A stretch of DNA of 15,350 nucleotides, from NCBI GenBank assembly GCA_946414975.1, contig CAMKQS010000035.1, positions 1 to 15,350 on the forward strand, in the 5' to 3' direction. This document shows, piece after piece, positions 1 through 6,760 of this stretch (position 1 is the first letter of the stretch; every line of letters begins with the position of its first letter). Below the pieces are notes generated by a model. It saw nothing but the letters and a program-made list of their open reading frames with translations. It had not been told where the DNA came from and made no database searches. The stretch comes from an uncultured Caryophanales bacterium (GTDB lineage: Bacteria; Bacillota_I; Bacilli_A; RF39; UBA660). A program made the position numbers and the translations under genes.

Positions 1-2
1 GT

Positions 3-50
3 TTTCATACCTATGTGTGCCTTGAACGAAGTGAAAGGGATGGAACTTAA
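3..50 (+). CDS. Possible C-terminal tail of an upstream gene (partial)
   Basis: A reading frame enters from the left edge and ends at TAA 48-50, giving about 15 codons (FHTYVCLERSERDGT). The SIMPL gene would start one base later, a common operon spacing. This stretch is visibly richer in G and C than the rest of the window. The frame of the SIMPL gene is also open back to base 1, so the coding assignment here is ambiguous. I do not recognise the family from so few residues. Confidence 0.3.
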   Translation, partial: FHTYVCLERSERDGT

Positions 51-51
51 A

Positions 52-708
52 ATGGAAATAATAGTACAAGGAAAAGGAGTAGAATTTTTTACACCAAATG
101 AAGTAATATTAAATATAGGCTTTTATACAAAGGGACAAAGCTATGAAGAAGTATTATTTGAGGGAGTAAAAAATGTTCAAAAATTTGTAAATGAAATATT
201 ATTACAAAATGGATTTACAACTGATGAAATGAAGACAAGAAATTATATAGTGAAAGAAGAAAGAAAATATGATGAGAAAACAAGATCATATTCATTTGAT
301 GGATTTTCATTTAATCAAAATGCAATTTTAAAATTTGATTATAATAAAGAAAGAATGGCTAAGATAATGGAGGGCTTATCTAAATTAGATAATGCACCTA
401 CCTGTAAAATTAATTTTGGAGTAAAAGATTCTAAAGAATGTAAAAGAAAAATACTTGCTAAGGCTTATAAGGAAGCAGAATTACAAGCACAAGCTATTGC
501 TGAAGCTGCTGGTAAAATTTTAAAACAGTGTGTAAAGGTTGATTTTAAACCATTTACAACAGAATATGTTTCGCAAACTAAATTTGATTCAGATATGATG
601 TATGCTAAATCTGCAAGAACGGGAGCTATCTCAACTATTATTAATACATTTACTCCAGAAGATATTGAATTATCTGAAACATTATATTGTTTGTGGATTG
701 CAGAATAA
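52..708 (+). CDS. SIMPL domain-containing protein (DUF541 family)
   Basis: A 218-aa protein of the SIMPL (DUF541) family, to which E. coli YggE also belongs; the biochemical role of the family is poorly defined. The opening MEIIVQGKGVEFFTPNEV matches the usual start of these domains: a strand, a G-x-G turn, then a proline-led strand. The middle shows the helix KAYKEAELQAQAIAEAAGK (about residues 144-163), typical of the family, where cysteine or alanine-rich helices alternate with strands. There is no signal peptide or membrane segment, so it should be cytoplasmic, unlike YggE. I chose ATG 52 because the domain begins there; ATG 13 and ATG 40 are in frame but lack a well-placed ribosome site. 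The best site for ATG 52 is AAAGGG at 34-39, with rather long spacing. It is probably the last gene of an operon coming from the left, since a hairpin follows at 729-755. Confidence 0.8.
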   Translation: MEIIVQGKGVEFFTPNEVILNIGFYTKGQSYEEVLFEGVKNVQKFVNEILLQNGFTTDEMKTRNYIVKEERKYDEKTRSYSFDGFSFNQNAILKFDYNKERMAKIMEGLSKLDNAPTCKINFGVKDSKECKRKILAKAYKEAELQAQAIAEAAGKILKQCVKVDFKPFTTEYVSQTKFDSDMMYAKSARTGAISTIINTFTPEDIELSETLYCLWIAE

Positions 709-728
709 ATTTAAATAATAAATAAAAT

Positions 729-755
729 GAGCTCACCAAATGGTGAGCTTTAATG
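729..755 (+). terminator. Hairpin terminator after the SIMPL gene
   Basis: AGCTCACC (730-737) and GGTGAGCT (742-749) form an 8-bp stem around an AAAT loop. The following T run (TTTAAT) is weak, but a longer one occurs at 771-776. It lies 20 bases after the SIMPL stop and before the next promoter, so termination is the likely role. Confidence 0.55.
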
Positions 756-808
756 CAAAAAAACAATTTGTTTTTTATAATGTCAAAAGTTTCTTAAATA
801 AAAATTCA

Positions 809-830
809 TGTTATAATAATATTAGGTGAT
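809..830 (+). promoter_or_regulatory. Extended -10 promoter and ribosome site of the HEXXH-protein gene
   Basis: TGTTATAAT at 809-817 is a perfect extended -10 element (TGn plus TATAAT). No good -35 is visible; the best is TTTCTT at 790-795. The ribosome site AGGTGAT (824-830) follows almost at once, so the leader would be only about ten bases. AGGTGAT pairs with the 5' part of the usual anti-Shine-Dalgarno tail. Confidence 0.55.
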
Positions 831-833
831 GAA

Positions 834-2294
834 ATGGTAACAGAAAAGGATTTAAAACCTGAATTAATTGAAATAATTTCAGAACAACATAAAAATATAA
901 TAATTGATTTTATTAATAATTTTTTAACAACTTTCAAAGATTTTATTACAAAAGAAGAGATATTAGCTAGAATTAATAGATTAGAGTATATTGGTTTTGA
1001 AAGGCAAGAAAATATAAAAGAAAGATGTGGTAGAGCTGATGCTAAATTCATTAGTTCTTATAAAAAAATTATTATTTCCAGTAGACATAAGACATCAGAA
1101 AATAATATAATTAAAGCATTATTATATCATGAGTTAATACATGCTATTTCATATCACAAAGAGAAGGATTTAGATTCTATCTACAATAAATATGAAACTT
1201 ATAGAATAGGATTAAATAGAGGAATAGTAGATTTAGATGAAGAATATGATGGACCTGGTTTTAGTGAAGGTGAACTTTTAGAAGAAATAATGACAGAGTA
1301 TTATAGTACAGTATTACTAAAAAAAGAAGGAATAGATTTTAAAGGGGTTTCAATATTAAATAATTATTGCTTTAATCAGGATTATGTAGAATATTATGGA
1401 ACTGGATATTATAATGTTGCAGCACTCGGAAATATATATAATTTTTTATTTGGTAGCGAACTATTAAAAGCAAAATTACACGATGGTAATAATTTTAGAA
1501 ACAAGTTTAATAAAATATTTGATGAAACAGATATATTTAATGATATTTTTAATGATAAAGATTTTAAAGTACCAAGTTATTCTAAATTTGTTGCTCAAAG
1601 AGATGTAATGGGAAGATATAAAATAGCATGCAAGATGTTTGTAGAAATATTTAAACGAAAAAATAGTGGCAATATCAAAAGTATTACTGATTTATTAAAT
1701 AATCATGATTTTAATACATTCCTAAATATGTTAGTAAAGACAAGAAGTAAATTTGATGAATCAAATAAGATAAATGGAGAATTATTTTTATTAATAAAAA
1801 CACTTGAAAAAAATCTTGTAAATGAGCTATTCGATAATAAAGAAAAGAATAATAAATACGGCATTGATAATTCTGATATAGAAACATCATTATTTTTAGT
1901 TATAGAAAAAATATATTCTGAAAATAAGGATATTGATTTAAATAATATTAAATATGCTGTATTTTACGATAACCATTTCAAGGGTATCTATTTAATTATT
2001 GGTGACGAAAAATATATAATTGACTATAAAACATTAAGTCAAGATATTGATTATGCCAAAATGAAAAAGTTTTCACAATATGGTTTTTCTAAAACAGAGA
2101 TGGACATGTATTCTAAAGAATATAAAATGGATATAGGAAATGCTAGCTTTGCTACTATAATTAATCCAGTATCAAGAATGACATTTATATTAAACAATGA
2201 TAAATTATATAATTATCATGGCAAAGAAATAGTTATAGAAGAATTAAAAAAATATTCAACAAGCATCTCTTTTGGAAAATCAAATTTAAAGTGA
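834..2294 (+). CDS. Putative zinc metallopeptidase-like protein with HEXXH motif
   Basis: A 486-aa protein I cannot place in a named family. Its clearest feature is LLYHELIHAISYH around residues 96-108, a textbook HEXXH zinc site (His99, Glu100, His103) in a helix after a strand (KKIIISSR). About 48 residues later LLEEIMTEYYS (residues 148-158) offers Glu151 or Glu155 as the third ligand, the gluzincin arrangement. The segment between is rich in Gly, Asp and Tyr. The C-terminal half is mostly alternating helices with no motif I recognise; near residues 370-410 there is a strand-rich part (YAVFYDNHFKGIYLIIGDEK). No signal peptide or membrane helix is seen, so a cytoplasmic protein is expected. 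It appears monocistronic, with its own promoter at 809 and a TGA stop. The ribosome site fixes ATG 834. Peptidase activity is inferred from the motif only; a regulatory ImmA/IrrE-like role is possible but no HTH domain is evident. Confidence 0.75.
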   Translation: MVTEKDLKPELIEIISEQHKNIIIDFINNFLTTFKDFITKEEILARINRLEYIGFERQENIKERCGRADAKFISSYKKIIISSRHKTSENNIIKALLYHELIHAISYHKEKDLDSIYNKYETYRIGLNRGIVDLDEEYDGPGFSEGELLEEIMTEYYSTVLLKKEGIDFKGVSILNNYCFNQDYVEYYGTGYYNVAALGNIYNFLFGSELLKAKLHDGNNFRNKFNKIFDETDIFNDIFNDKDFKVPSYSKFVAQRDVMGRYKIACKMFVEIFKRKNSGNIKSITDLLNNHDFNTFLNMLVKTRSKFDESNKINGELFLLIKTLEKNLVNELFDNKEKNNKYGIDNSDIETSLFLVIEKIYSENKDIDLNNIKYAVFYDNHFKGIYLIIGDEKYIIDYKTLSQDIDYAKMKKFSQYGFSKTEMDMYSKEYKMDIGNASFATIINPVSRMTFILNNDKLYNYHGKEIVIEELKKYSTSISFGKSNLK

Positions 2295-2336
2295 TTTTGA
2301 AAACAATTATCTATAACATTTAAGATATTATTTTGA

Positions 2337-2366
2337 TGTTATATTAAAAATAGAAATTAGAAAGGA
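2337..2366 (+). promoter_or_regulatory. Extended -10 promoter and ribosome site of the DXS-like gene
   Basis: TGTTATATT at 2337-2345 is an extended -10; no convincing -35 is present. AAAGGA (2361-2366) is the ribosome site for ATG 2374. An inverted repeat, TATAACAT (2312-2319) with ATGTTATA (2336-2343), overlaps the -10 and could be either an operator-like palindrome or chance in AT-rich DNA. Confidence 0.45.
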
Positions 2367-2373
2367 TAAAAAT

Positions 2374-4131
2374 ATGTATAGAATTTTAAATAAAGTAAAT
2401 AATCCAGAAGATGTAAAGAAATTAAATATGGAGGAATTAGAAGAACTTGCTTCTGATATAAGGGAAGGATTGTTCAATAGGCTTACTAAAATAGGAGGAC
2501 ACTTTGGATCAAATTTTGGTATGGTAGAAGTAGAAATTGCGATGCATTATGTATTTTCATCACCATATGATAAGTTTGTATTTGATGTGTCTCATCAAAG
2601 TTATCCACATAAAATGTTAACAGGAAGAAAATTAGGGTATATTGATGATAATCATTTTAGTGAAGATTCAGGATATACTAATCCTGATGAAAGTGAGCAT
2701 GATTTATTTAATGTGGGTCATACATCAACATCAATTTCACTTGCAACAGGTCTTGCAAAAGCAAGAGATAATTTAGGTGGATGTGAAAATGTTATTGCAG
2801 TAATTGGTGATGGGTCACTATCAGGTGGAGAAGCACTGGAAGGTTTAAATGTAGCTGCATCAGAAATAAATTCCAATTTAATAATTATTTTAAACGATAA
2901 TCAACAATCAATATCAGAAACACATGGTGGTATATATATAAATTTAAAAAAATTAAGAGATACAAATGGAAATTATGAAAATAATATGTTTAAAGCTATT
3001 GGACTAGATTATATTTACGAGGAAAATGGTAATGATATTGCCTCTATGATTAATGTATTAAAAAAAGTAAAAGATATTGATCACCCAATAGTAGTTCATA
3101 TTAATACTAAAAAGGGTAAAGGATATAGTTTTGCTGAAGATAATAAAGAAAATTGGCACTGGACTATGCCATTTGATAGAAAAACAGGCAAACCTAAATT
3201 TTCATATGAGGGAGAAGATTATACTTCGATAGCCAGAGAATACATTTTAAACAAGGCTAAATTGGATGATAAATTTATGGTTATAACACCTAATATGCCA
3301 GGTAGTTTTGCACTTAGTATTGAAGATAGAAATAAGTTAGGAGATAAATTTGTAGATGTAGGTATTGCAGAAGAACAAGCAATTGCCATGGCATCAGGTG
3401 CAGCTAAAAGAGGAGCTCATCCACTAGTTATTACAAATACAACATTTATGCAAAGGTGCTATGATCAAATATCACATGATGTATGTATAAATAATAGTCC
3501 AGTAACTATATTATTAAATTATTCATCATTTGATGGACTTACTGATGTTACACATTTAGGAATATTTGGTATATCAATATTTTCTAATATTCCAAATCTT
3601 TTACTACTATGTCCAACTTCTAAAGAAGAACTATTAGATGTGCTTGAATGTTCCATAAATCAAGAAAAATATCCAGTAATGATATTATTACCTGGAAATG
3701 AGGTCGCAAAAAGAAATTCTATAACAAACTTTGATGATATAAATAAATACAAATTAGAGCAAGCAGGAAAAAATGTAGCAATTATAGCACTAGGTGATTT
3801 TTATCAAATGGGAGAAGAATTATCTAAAAAAATAAATAATGAATTAGGTTTTTTGCCAACTTTGATTAATCCTTTATATGCATCAGGTATTGATAATATA
3901 TTGTTAGATGAATTATTAAAAGAGCATAAGCTAGTTATTACCTTAGAAGATGGTATATTAGATGGTGGATTTGGAGAGAAGATTGCATCATATTATGGTG
4001 ATTCAGATATAAAAGTAAAAAATTATGGTTTAAAAAAGAAATTTTATGATAGATATAACCCTTTAGAATTATTAAAAGAAGAGGGTATGGATACTGAATC
4101 AATCATAAATTATATTAAAGAAAATATATAG
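2374..4131 (+). CDS. DXS-like thiamine-diphosphate enzyme (1-deoxy-D-xylulose-5-phosphate synthase homolog, altered acceptor site)
   Basis: A 585-aa protein colinear with 1-deoxy-D-xylulose-5-phosphate synthase, which joins pyruvate and glyceraldehyde-3-phosphate to start non-mevalonate isoprenoid synthesis; true DXS is about 620 aa. Cofactor features are intact: GGHFGS (His43, E. coli His49), GDG 145-147 with Asn159 for the metal, ILNDN 172-176, His262 (His299), catalytic Glu333 (Glu370) and QRCYDQ with Arg361 (Arg398). By my alignment the acceptor side is not: Tyr392 becomes Asn355, Arg420 becomes Tyr383, Asp427 becomes Thr390, and the PRGN motif carrying Arg478 reads LLPGN with the arginine gone. 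His431 is kept as His394. The segment after NDN is also shortened (about residues 185-215). Short DXS-like paralogs exist in Firmicutes. Family membership is near certain, but the reaction is doubtful, so I give no symbol. It stands alone between a promoter and a hairpin. Confidence 0.85.
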   Translation: MYRILNKVNNPEDVKKLNMEELEELASDIREGLFNRLTKIGGHFGSNFGMVEVEIAMHYVFSSPYDKFVFDVSHQSYPHKMLTGRKLGYIDDNHFSEDSGYTNPDESEHDLFNVGHTSTSISLATGLAKARDNLGGCENVIAVIGDGSLSGGEALEGLNVAASEINSNLIIILNDNQQSISETHGGIYINLKKLRDTNGNYENNMFKAIGLDYIYEENGNDIASMINVLKKVKDIDHPIVVHINTKKGKGYSFAEDNKENWHWTMPFDRKTGKPKFSYEGEDYTSIAREYILNKAKLDDKFMVITPNMPGSFALSIEDRNKLGDKFVDVGIAEEQAIAMASGAAKRGAHPLVITNTTFMQRCYDQISHDVCINNSPVTILLNYSSFDGLTDVTHLGIFGISIFSNIPNLLLLCPTSKEELLDVLECSINQEKYPVMILLPGNEVAKRNSITNFDDINKYKLEQAGKNVAIIALGDFYQMGEELSKKINNELGFLPTLINPLYASGIDNILLDELLKEHKLVITLEDGILDGGFGEKIASYYGDSDIKVKNYGLKKKFYDRYNPLELLKEEGMDTESIINYIKENI

Positions 4132-4137
4132 TTATAC

Positions 4138-4176
4138 ATAAACCCCATTTCTATTTTGACAAGAAACGGGGTTTAT
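4138..4176. terminator. Hairpin between convergent genes (bidirectional terminator)
   Basis: ATAAACCCC (4138-4146) pairs with GGGGTTTAT (4168-4176), 9 bp including four G-C pairs. After one mismatch the stem continues with TTTCT (4148-4152) and AGAAA (4162-4166). It lies between the DXS-like gene (+) and the DUF218 gene (-). A T run follows on the plus side only after a gap (4189-4195). Confidence 0.6.
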
Positions 4177-4193
4177 ATTAGTTAAATATTTTT

Positions 4194-4904
4194 TTATAAT
4201 TTAATACTTTTCCATTTTTTTATAACTTTTTTTATATCTTCATCTGTAACAACACATTTATTATATCCTTGATTTACTAGATAATTATAGGCTTCTTTAA
4301 TAGAATTATCTATGATTTGTTTAGATTGAATACCATATTTTGGAGTAGTTAATATAATACTAATTTCTCCAACTAATTCATTAATAATTTCATCAAAAGT
4401 CATAGTTTTATTTTCTTTTTGTACGTTTATAAATTCTTCTAAAGATAAATTCATAGATGTGACATAAACTTCTTTATTATTCATTTCTACATCAGCTATT
4501 GCTTTTAATCTACGTTTTACATATGGTTTTTGAACAATAACAACACTTTTATAATTAATACTCATATTTTCTAATAATTTCTTTGTATATTTATAATTTT
4601 CATAAGTATTAGTAGCTTTGTTTTCTAATAGTATATTATCTTCCTGTATTCCCTCATTAATAGCAATATTTTTAAAATATTCTGCTTCAGTAATATTTAA
4701 TACATCCATTGTTCCTTTACCAACATTTCCAGAAAAAACTATTATTTTGCCAAAACCACTTTTATATAGTGACGCACATTTTAAAGGTATAGTTTTATCC
4801 ATACATCCAAATCCAATAATCATATCTGCTTTTTTTATATCACTATTAATATTTAAATAATTATAAATAATATTTGCTTTATCTAATATCTCTTTATATT
4901 CCAT
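4194..4904 (-). CDS. YdcF/ElyC/SanA-type DUF218 domain protein
   Basis: A 236-aa protein of the DUF218 family. The fold signature runs ADMIIGFGC (residues 26-34), a helix with ASLYKSG (44-50), the strand KIIVFSGN (53-60), TEAEYF (72-77), GIQEDNILLENKATNTYEN (85-103) and VVIVQKPYVKRR (121-132). In relatives these positions form an acidic and polar nucleotide-binding pocket. E. coli YdcF of this family has been reported to bind S-adenosylmethionine; other members (SanA, ElyC) act in cell-envelope homeostasis and have membrane anchors. This one has no membrane segment, so it resembles the soluble YdcF type. It is the second gene of a minus-strand operon: its first 22 bases overlap the end of the SAM-fold gene, and a perfect AAGGAGG site (4911-4917, minus strand) precedes ATG 4904. 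Translational coupling is likely. The reaction is unknown. Confidence 0.85.
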   Translation of the reverse strand: MEYKEILDKANIIYNYLNINSDIKKADMIIGFGCMDKTIPLKCASLYKSGFGKIIVFSGNVGKGTMDVLNITEAEYFKNIAINEGIQEDNILLENKATNTYENYKYTKKLLENMSINYKSVVIVQKPYVKRRLKAIADVEMNNKEVYVTSMNLSLEEFINVQKENKTMTFDEIINELVGEISIILTTPKYGIQSKQIIDNSIKEAYNYLVNQGYNKCVVTDEDIKKVIKKWKSIKL

Positions 4905-5839
4905 AAATCCTCCTTGTTTTTCTTATATACTAAAATAGAATCTTTAATACTATTATCTTTAAATATAAACCCATCAATACCAGTAAATGATTTTAATTCT
5001 ATATTGTATTCTTTTAATACTTCGAATGTTTTATCTAAATTATATATTATAGACCAATCATCTTTATATATAGTATTTTTATCTGTTCTATATAAATAGC
5101 TTACTAATAATTTTCCATTATTATTTAGTAATAAATTCATTCTATCAATTAATAACTTTAAATCAGGTAGCGACAAATATGTTCCAATATTAGATAGCCA
5201 TATATTATCATATTTTCTTTTTAATTTAATATTAAATAAATCATCATTTATGAATGTTGGTTTTATTTTAGTGATTAATTCTTTTATTTTTTTATATGTT
5301 TTTTCATCTTTTAAATAGTTATTGCAGTTTTTTATTATATGTGTATTATATTCATCTGATGAAAACATACTTTCTCTAATATCATACCCTTTATATGATT
5401 GAAACAGTTCATCAAAGAATAAGTATGATTCGTAATCAAGTAGTCGTAAAGTTAATTTAATTTTATCAAATATCTTTAAATCAAATACGGCATAATTATC
5501 TTTAAAAGTTTTTGGATAGCTTTTATATCTTAAAAAGTAGAAAAATTCATCCATATCTAAACATAGTATACTTGCAACCTTTAAATAATAATAATATTTT
5601 GAATAAGAATTAATATCTATTAATGTAACATCTTTACAGCCATATAAAATAGAATTTATAACTTGATCTGAAGAACTACCTACAGTTAGTAATGATCTAT
5701 TACATAAATTAAATTTATCAATATAGCCACTTATATTTTCAGTAGTAAAAGGATATATACTAAATTTACTATTATTATCAAAAACAAATTCTTTTTCACA
5801 TCGTTTAATTGCACTTATAATATTTTGTTCTAATGTCAT
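4883..5839 (-). CDS. SAM-dependent transferase-fold protein (DUF3419-like)
   Basis: A 318-aa protein with a Rossmann-type SAM-binding start. TTENISGYIDKFNLCNRSLLTVGSSSDQ leads into a glycine/serine loop (residues 53-59), and VTLIDINSYSKYYYYLK (71-87) supplies the acidic residue Asp75 after the second strand and an aromatic helix. This D-x-N plus Tyr/Leu-Lys pattern recalls DUF3419 (BtaA-like aminocarboxypropyl transferases) and an uncharacterised family common in gut Firmicutes. YDNIWLSNIGTYLS (210-223) fits the motif IV region, and LLVSYLYRT follows near 255. The substrate cannot be told. Its loop reads GSSSD where I would expect GSSGD, a possible sign of drift. ATG 5839 has GGAGAG six bases upstream (5846-5851, minus) and an extended -10 beyond it. 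It overlaps the downstream DUF218 gene by 22 bases. Confidence 0.7.
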   Translation of the reverse strand: MTLEQNIISAIKRCEKEFVFDNNSKFSIYPFTTENISGYIDKFNLCNRSLLTVGSSSDQVINSILYGCKDVTLIDINSYSKYYYYLKVASILCLDMDEFFYFLRYKSYPKTFKDNYAVFDLKIFDKIKLTLRLLDYESYLFFDELFQSYKGYDIRESMFSSDEYNTHIIKNCNNYLKDEKTYKKIKELITKIKPTFINDDLFNIKLKRKYDNIWLSNIGTYLSLPDLKLLIDRMNLLLNNNGKLLVSYLYRTDKNTIYKDDWSIIYNLDKTFEVLKEYNIELKSFTGIDGFIFKDNSIKDSILVYKKNKEDLWNIKRY

Positions 5840-5861
5840 ATATTTCTCTCCAATGACTATT

Positions 5862-5870
5862 ATTATAACA
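5862..5870 (-). promoter_or_regulatory. Extended -10 of the SAM-fold/DUF218 operon
   Basis: Read on the minus strand this is TGTTATAAT, a perfect extended -10, followed by the ribosome site GGAGAG at 5846-5851. No -35 stands out in the A-rich DNA behind it. It is back to back with the promoter at 5895-5903, so two divergent promoters sit within about 40 bases. Confidence 0.55.
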
Positions 5871-5894
5871 AAAAAATTACAAAAAAAAATAATA

Positions 5895-5917
5895 TGTTAT
5901 ACTATTTATGAAAGGAG
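5895..5917 (+). promoter_or_regulatory. Extended -10 and ribosome site of the 170-aa gene
   Basis: TGTTATACT (5895-5903) is an extended -10 and AAAGGAG (5911-5917) the ribosome site. The spacing to ATG 5928 is ten bases; ATG 5919 is too close to the site to be the start. Confidence 0.5.
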
Positions 5918-5927
5918 TATGATATTT

Positions 5928-6440
5928 ATGGCATTTGCACCAATTGTAGCAAGAAGTTTGTATGAAAATTTATCTGTTGAGCAGTTAGAAGCTAAATATG
6001 AAAGTTTAAAGCATAATTATTGCTTTAATACTAAAGAAGAACAAATAGAGTATATTATTAAAAATTATTTGAACTCAAGTAATGATGTTAACAATAGTTC
6101 TATTAAAATAGCATTAGAAGAATTATTAAAAGAAAAAACAGGAAAAGAATATAGTATTCAACCTAAAACTTTTGATATTTCTTTAGTAGATATTATTAAT
6201 TATGTAACAAAAACAAATGAAGATCCTTTTTGGCAAGAAGCATTAACAAATTATTTTGAAAAATTAGATGGTATAAGTGAGCAAGAGAAAATAGATTTTT
6301 TAATTAAACTAATTCAAGATGAAAATTCATATAATGAGTTTACAAAAGAAATATTACATACAGAAAATGCATTTGAACTATATAATAAATATAATGAAAT
6401 TCTTGAAAAATTTATTTTAATGAATATAAGAGTGGGCTAA
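5928..6440 (+). CDS. Hypothetical helical protein, 170 aa
   Basis: I do not recognise this protein. It starts MAFAPIVARSLYENLSVEQL, then is almost entirely predicted helix with many Glu, Lys, Asn and Ile. Segments such as SVEQLEAKYESLKHNYC (16-32), EEQIEYIIKNYL, IKIALEELLKEKTGK and ISEQEKIDFLIKLIQDE look amphipathic, so an all-helical bundle or a protein-interaction role is plausible. There is no signal peptide, membrane helix, metal motif or catalytic signature. It has its own promoter, diverges from the SAM-fold operon, and is closed by the hairpin at 6455-6482, so it is probably monocistronic. The good ribosome site, codon use like its neighbours and a clean terminator argue that it is real. 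Function cannot be inferred. Confidence 0.75.
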   Translation: MAFAPIVARSLYENLSVEQLEAKYESLKHNYCFNTKEEQIEYIIKNYLNSSNDVNNSSIKIALEELLKEKTGKEYSIQPKTFDISLVDIINYVTKTNEDPFWQEALTNYFEKLDGISEQEKIDFLIKLIQDENSYNEFTKEILHTENAFELYNKYNEILEKFILMNIRVG

Positions 6441-6454
6441 AGCAAGGTATATTA

Positions 6455-6482
6455 AAACTCAAACTTATAAAAGTTTGAGTTT
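6455..6482. terminator. Bidirectional terminator between the 170-aa gene and the tRNA pair
   Basis: AAACTCAAACTT (6455-6466) and AAGTTTGAGTTT (6471-6482) make a perfect 12-bp stem with an ATAA loop. On the minus strand it is followed by TTTTAATAT and lies 10 bases beyond the tRNA-Leu 3' end. On the plus strand it follows the 170-aa gene by 14 bases. Confidence 0.8.
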
Positions 6483-6492
6483 ATTATTAATT

Positions 6493-6577
6493 TGGTGCAG
6501 GCGAAGGGACTTGAACCCCCATGCCTTTCGGCGCTAGATCCTAAGTCTAGTGCGTCTGCCAATTTCGCCACGCCTGC
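6493..6577 (-). tRNA. tRNA-Leu (anticodon UAG), CCA encoded
   Basis: Read on the minus strand, the 85-nt gene begins GCAGGCGTGGCGAAATTGG and ends CGCCTGCACCA. The seven-base acceptor arms pair perfectly, the discriminator is A and the CCA is encoded. The anticodon arm is CTAGA-CTTAGGA-TCTAG, giving anticodon TAG, which reads CUA and related Leu codons. A long variable arm (CGCC-GAAA-GGC) and the T-loop GTTCAAGTC confirm a class II leucine tRNA. It follows the CAU tRNA by six bases in one transcript. Confidence 0.95.
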
Positions 6578-6583
6578 GATAGT

Positions 6584-6660
6584 TGGTGGATCTTATAGGA
6601 CTCGAACCTATGACCGATCGGTTATGAGCCGATTGCTCTAACCAACTGAGCTAAAGATCC
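6584..6660 (-). tRNA. tRNA with CAU anticodon, probably tRNA-Ile2 (lysidine type); CCA encoded
   Basis: The 77-nt minus-strand gene starts GGATCTTTAGCTCAGTTGG and ends in AGATCCACCA. All four arms form, the T-loop is GTTCGAGTC, and the anticodon arm is ATCGG-CTCATAA-CCGAT. CAU can be initiator Met, elongator Met or Ile2. The G1-C72 pair rules out the initiator type. The body (GGAxCTTTAGCTCAGTTGGTT with loop CTCATAA) closely resembles the Bacillus and Mycoplasma tRNA-Ile2, whose C34 is changed to lysidine by TilS to read AUA. Elongator Met is the alternative. Confidence 0.9.
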
Positions 6661-6674
6661 ATAACTACCTACTA

Positions 6675-6703
6675 AGTTTATCACAAATAATTAGCAAAAT
6701 CAA
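6675..6703 (-). promoter_or_regulatory. Promoter of the tRNA pair
   Basis: On the minus strand, TTGATT (6698-6703), a 17-base spacer and TAAACT (6675-6680) preceded by TGA form an extended -10 promoter. Transcription would start about 7 bases before the first tRNA. Confidence 0.65.
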
Positions 6704-6731
6704 TAATTTTTGTAAAAAAAATTAAATTTGA

Positions 6732-6740
6732 TGATATAAT
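6732..6740 (+). promoter_or_regulatory. Extended -10 of cysS
   Basis: TGATATAAT (6732-6740) is a perfect extended -10; TTGTAA at 6710-6715 is a poor -35 with 19-base spacing. Only about 13 bases separate the start of transcription from ATG 6761, so there is no room for a T-box leader, often found upstream of synthetase genes in Firmicutes. Confidence 0.6.
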
Positions 6741-6760
6741 GTTTGTAGGGAAGTGAGATT

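Noticed and set aside
756..776. Second hairpin AAAAAACAA/TTGTTTTTT after the SIMPL gene
   Set aside because: The arms touch without a loop, so stable folding is limited; it may simply add a T run to the first hairpin.
4618..4860. Plus-strand reading frame inside the DUF218 gene
   Set aside because: It is the antisense shadow of a well-supported gene. The same applies to reading frames at 806-1051, 4914-5099, 7428-7658, 9449-9631, 10117-10371, 10420-10605, 12201-12398 and 13334-13537.
6661..6760. T-box riboswitch before cysS
   Set aside because: The cysS promoter is about 20 bases from the start codon, and no T-box sequence or terminator/antiterminator pair is present.
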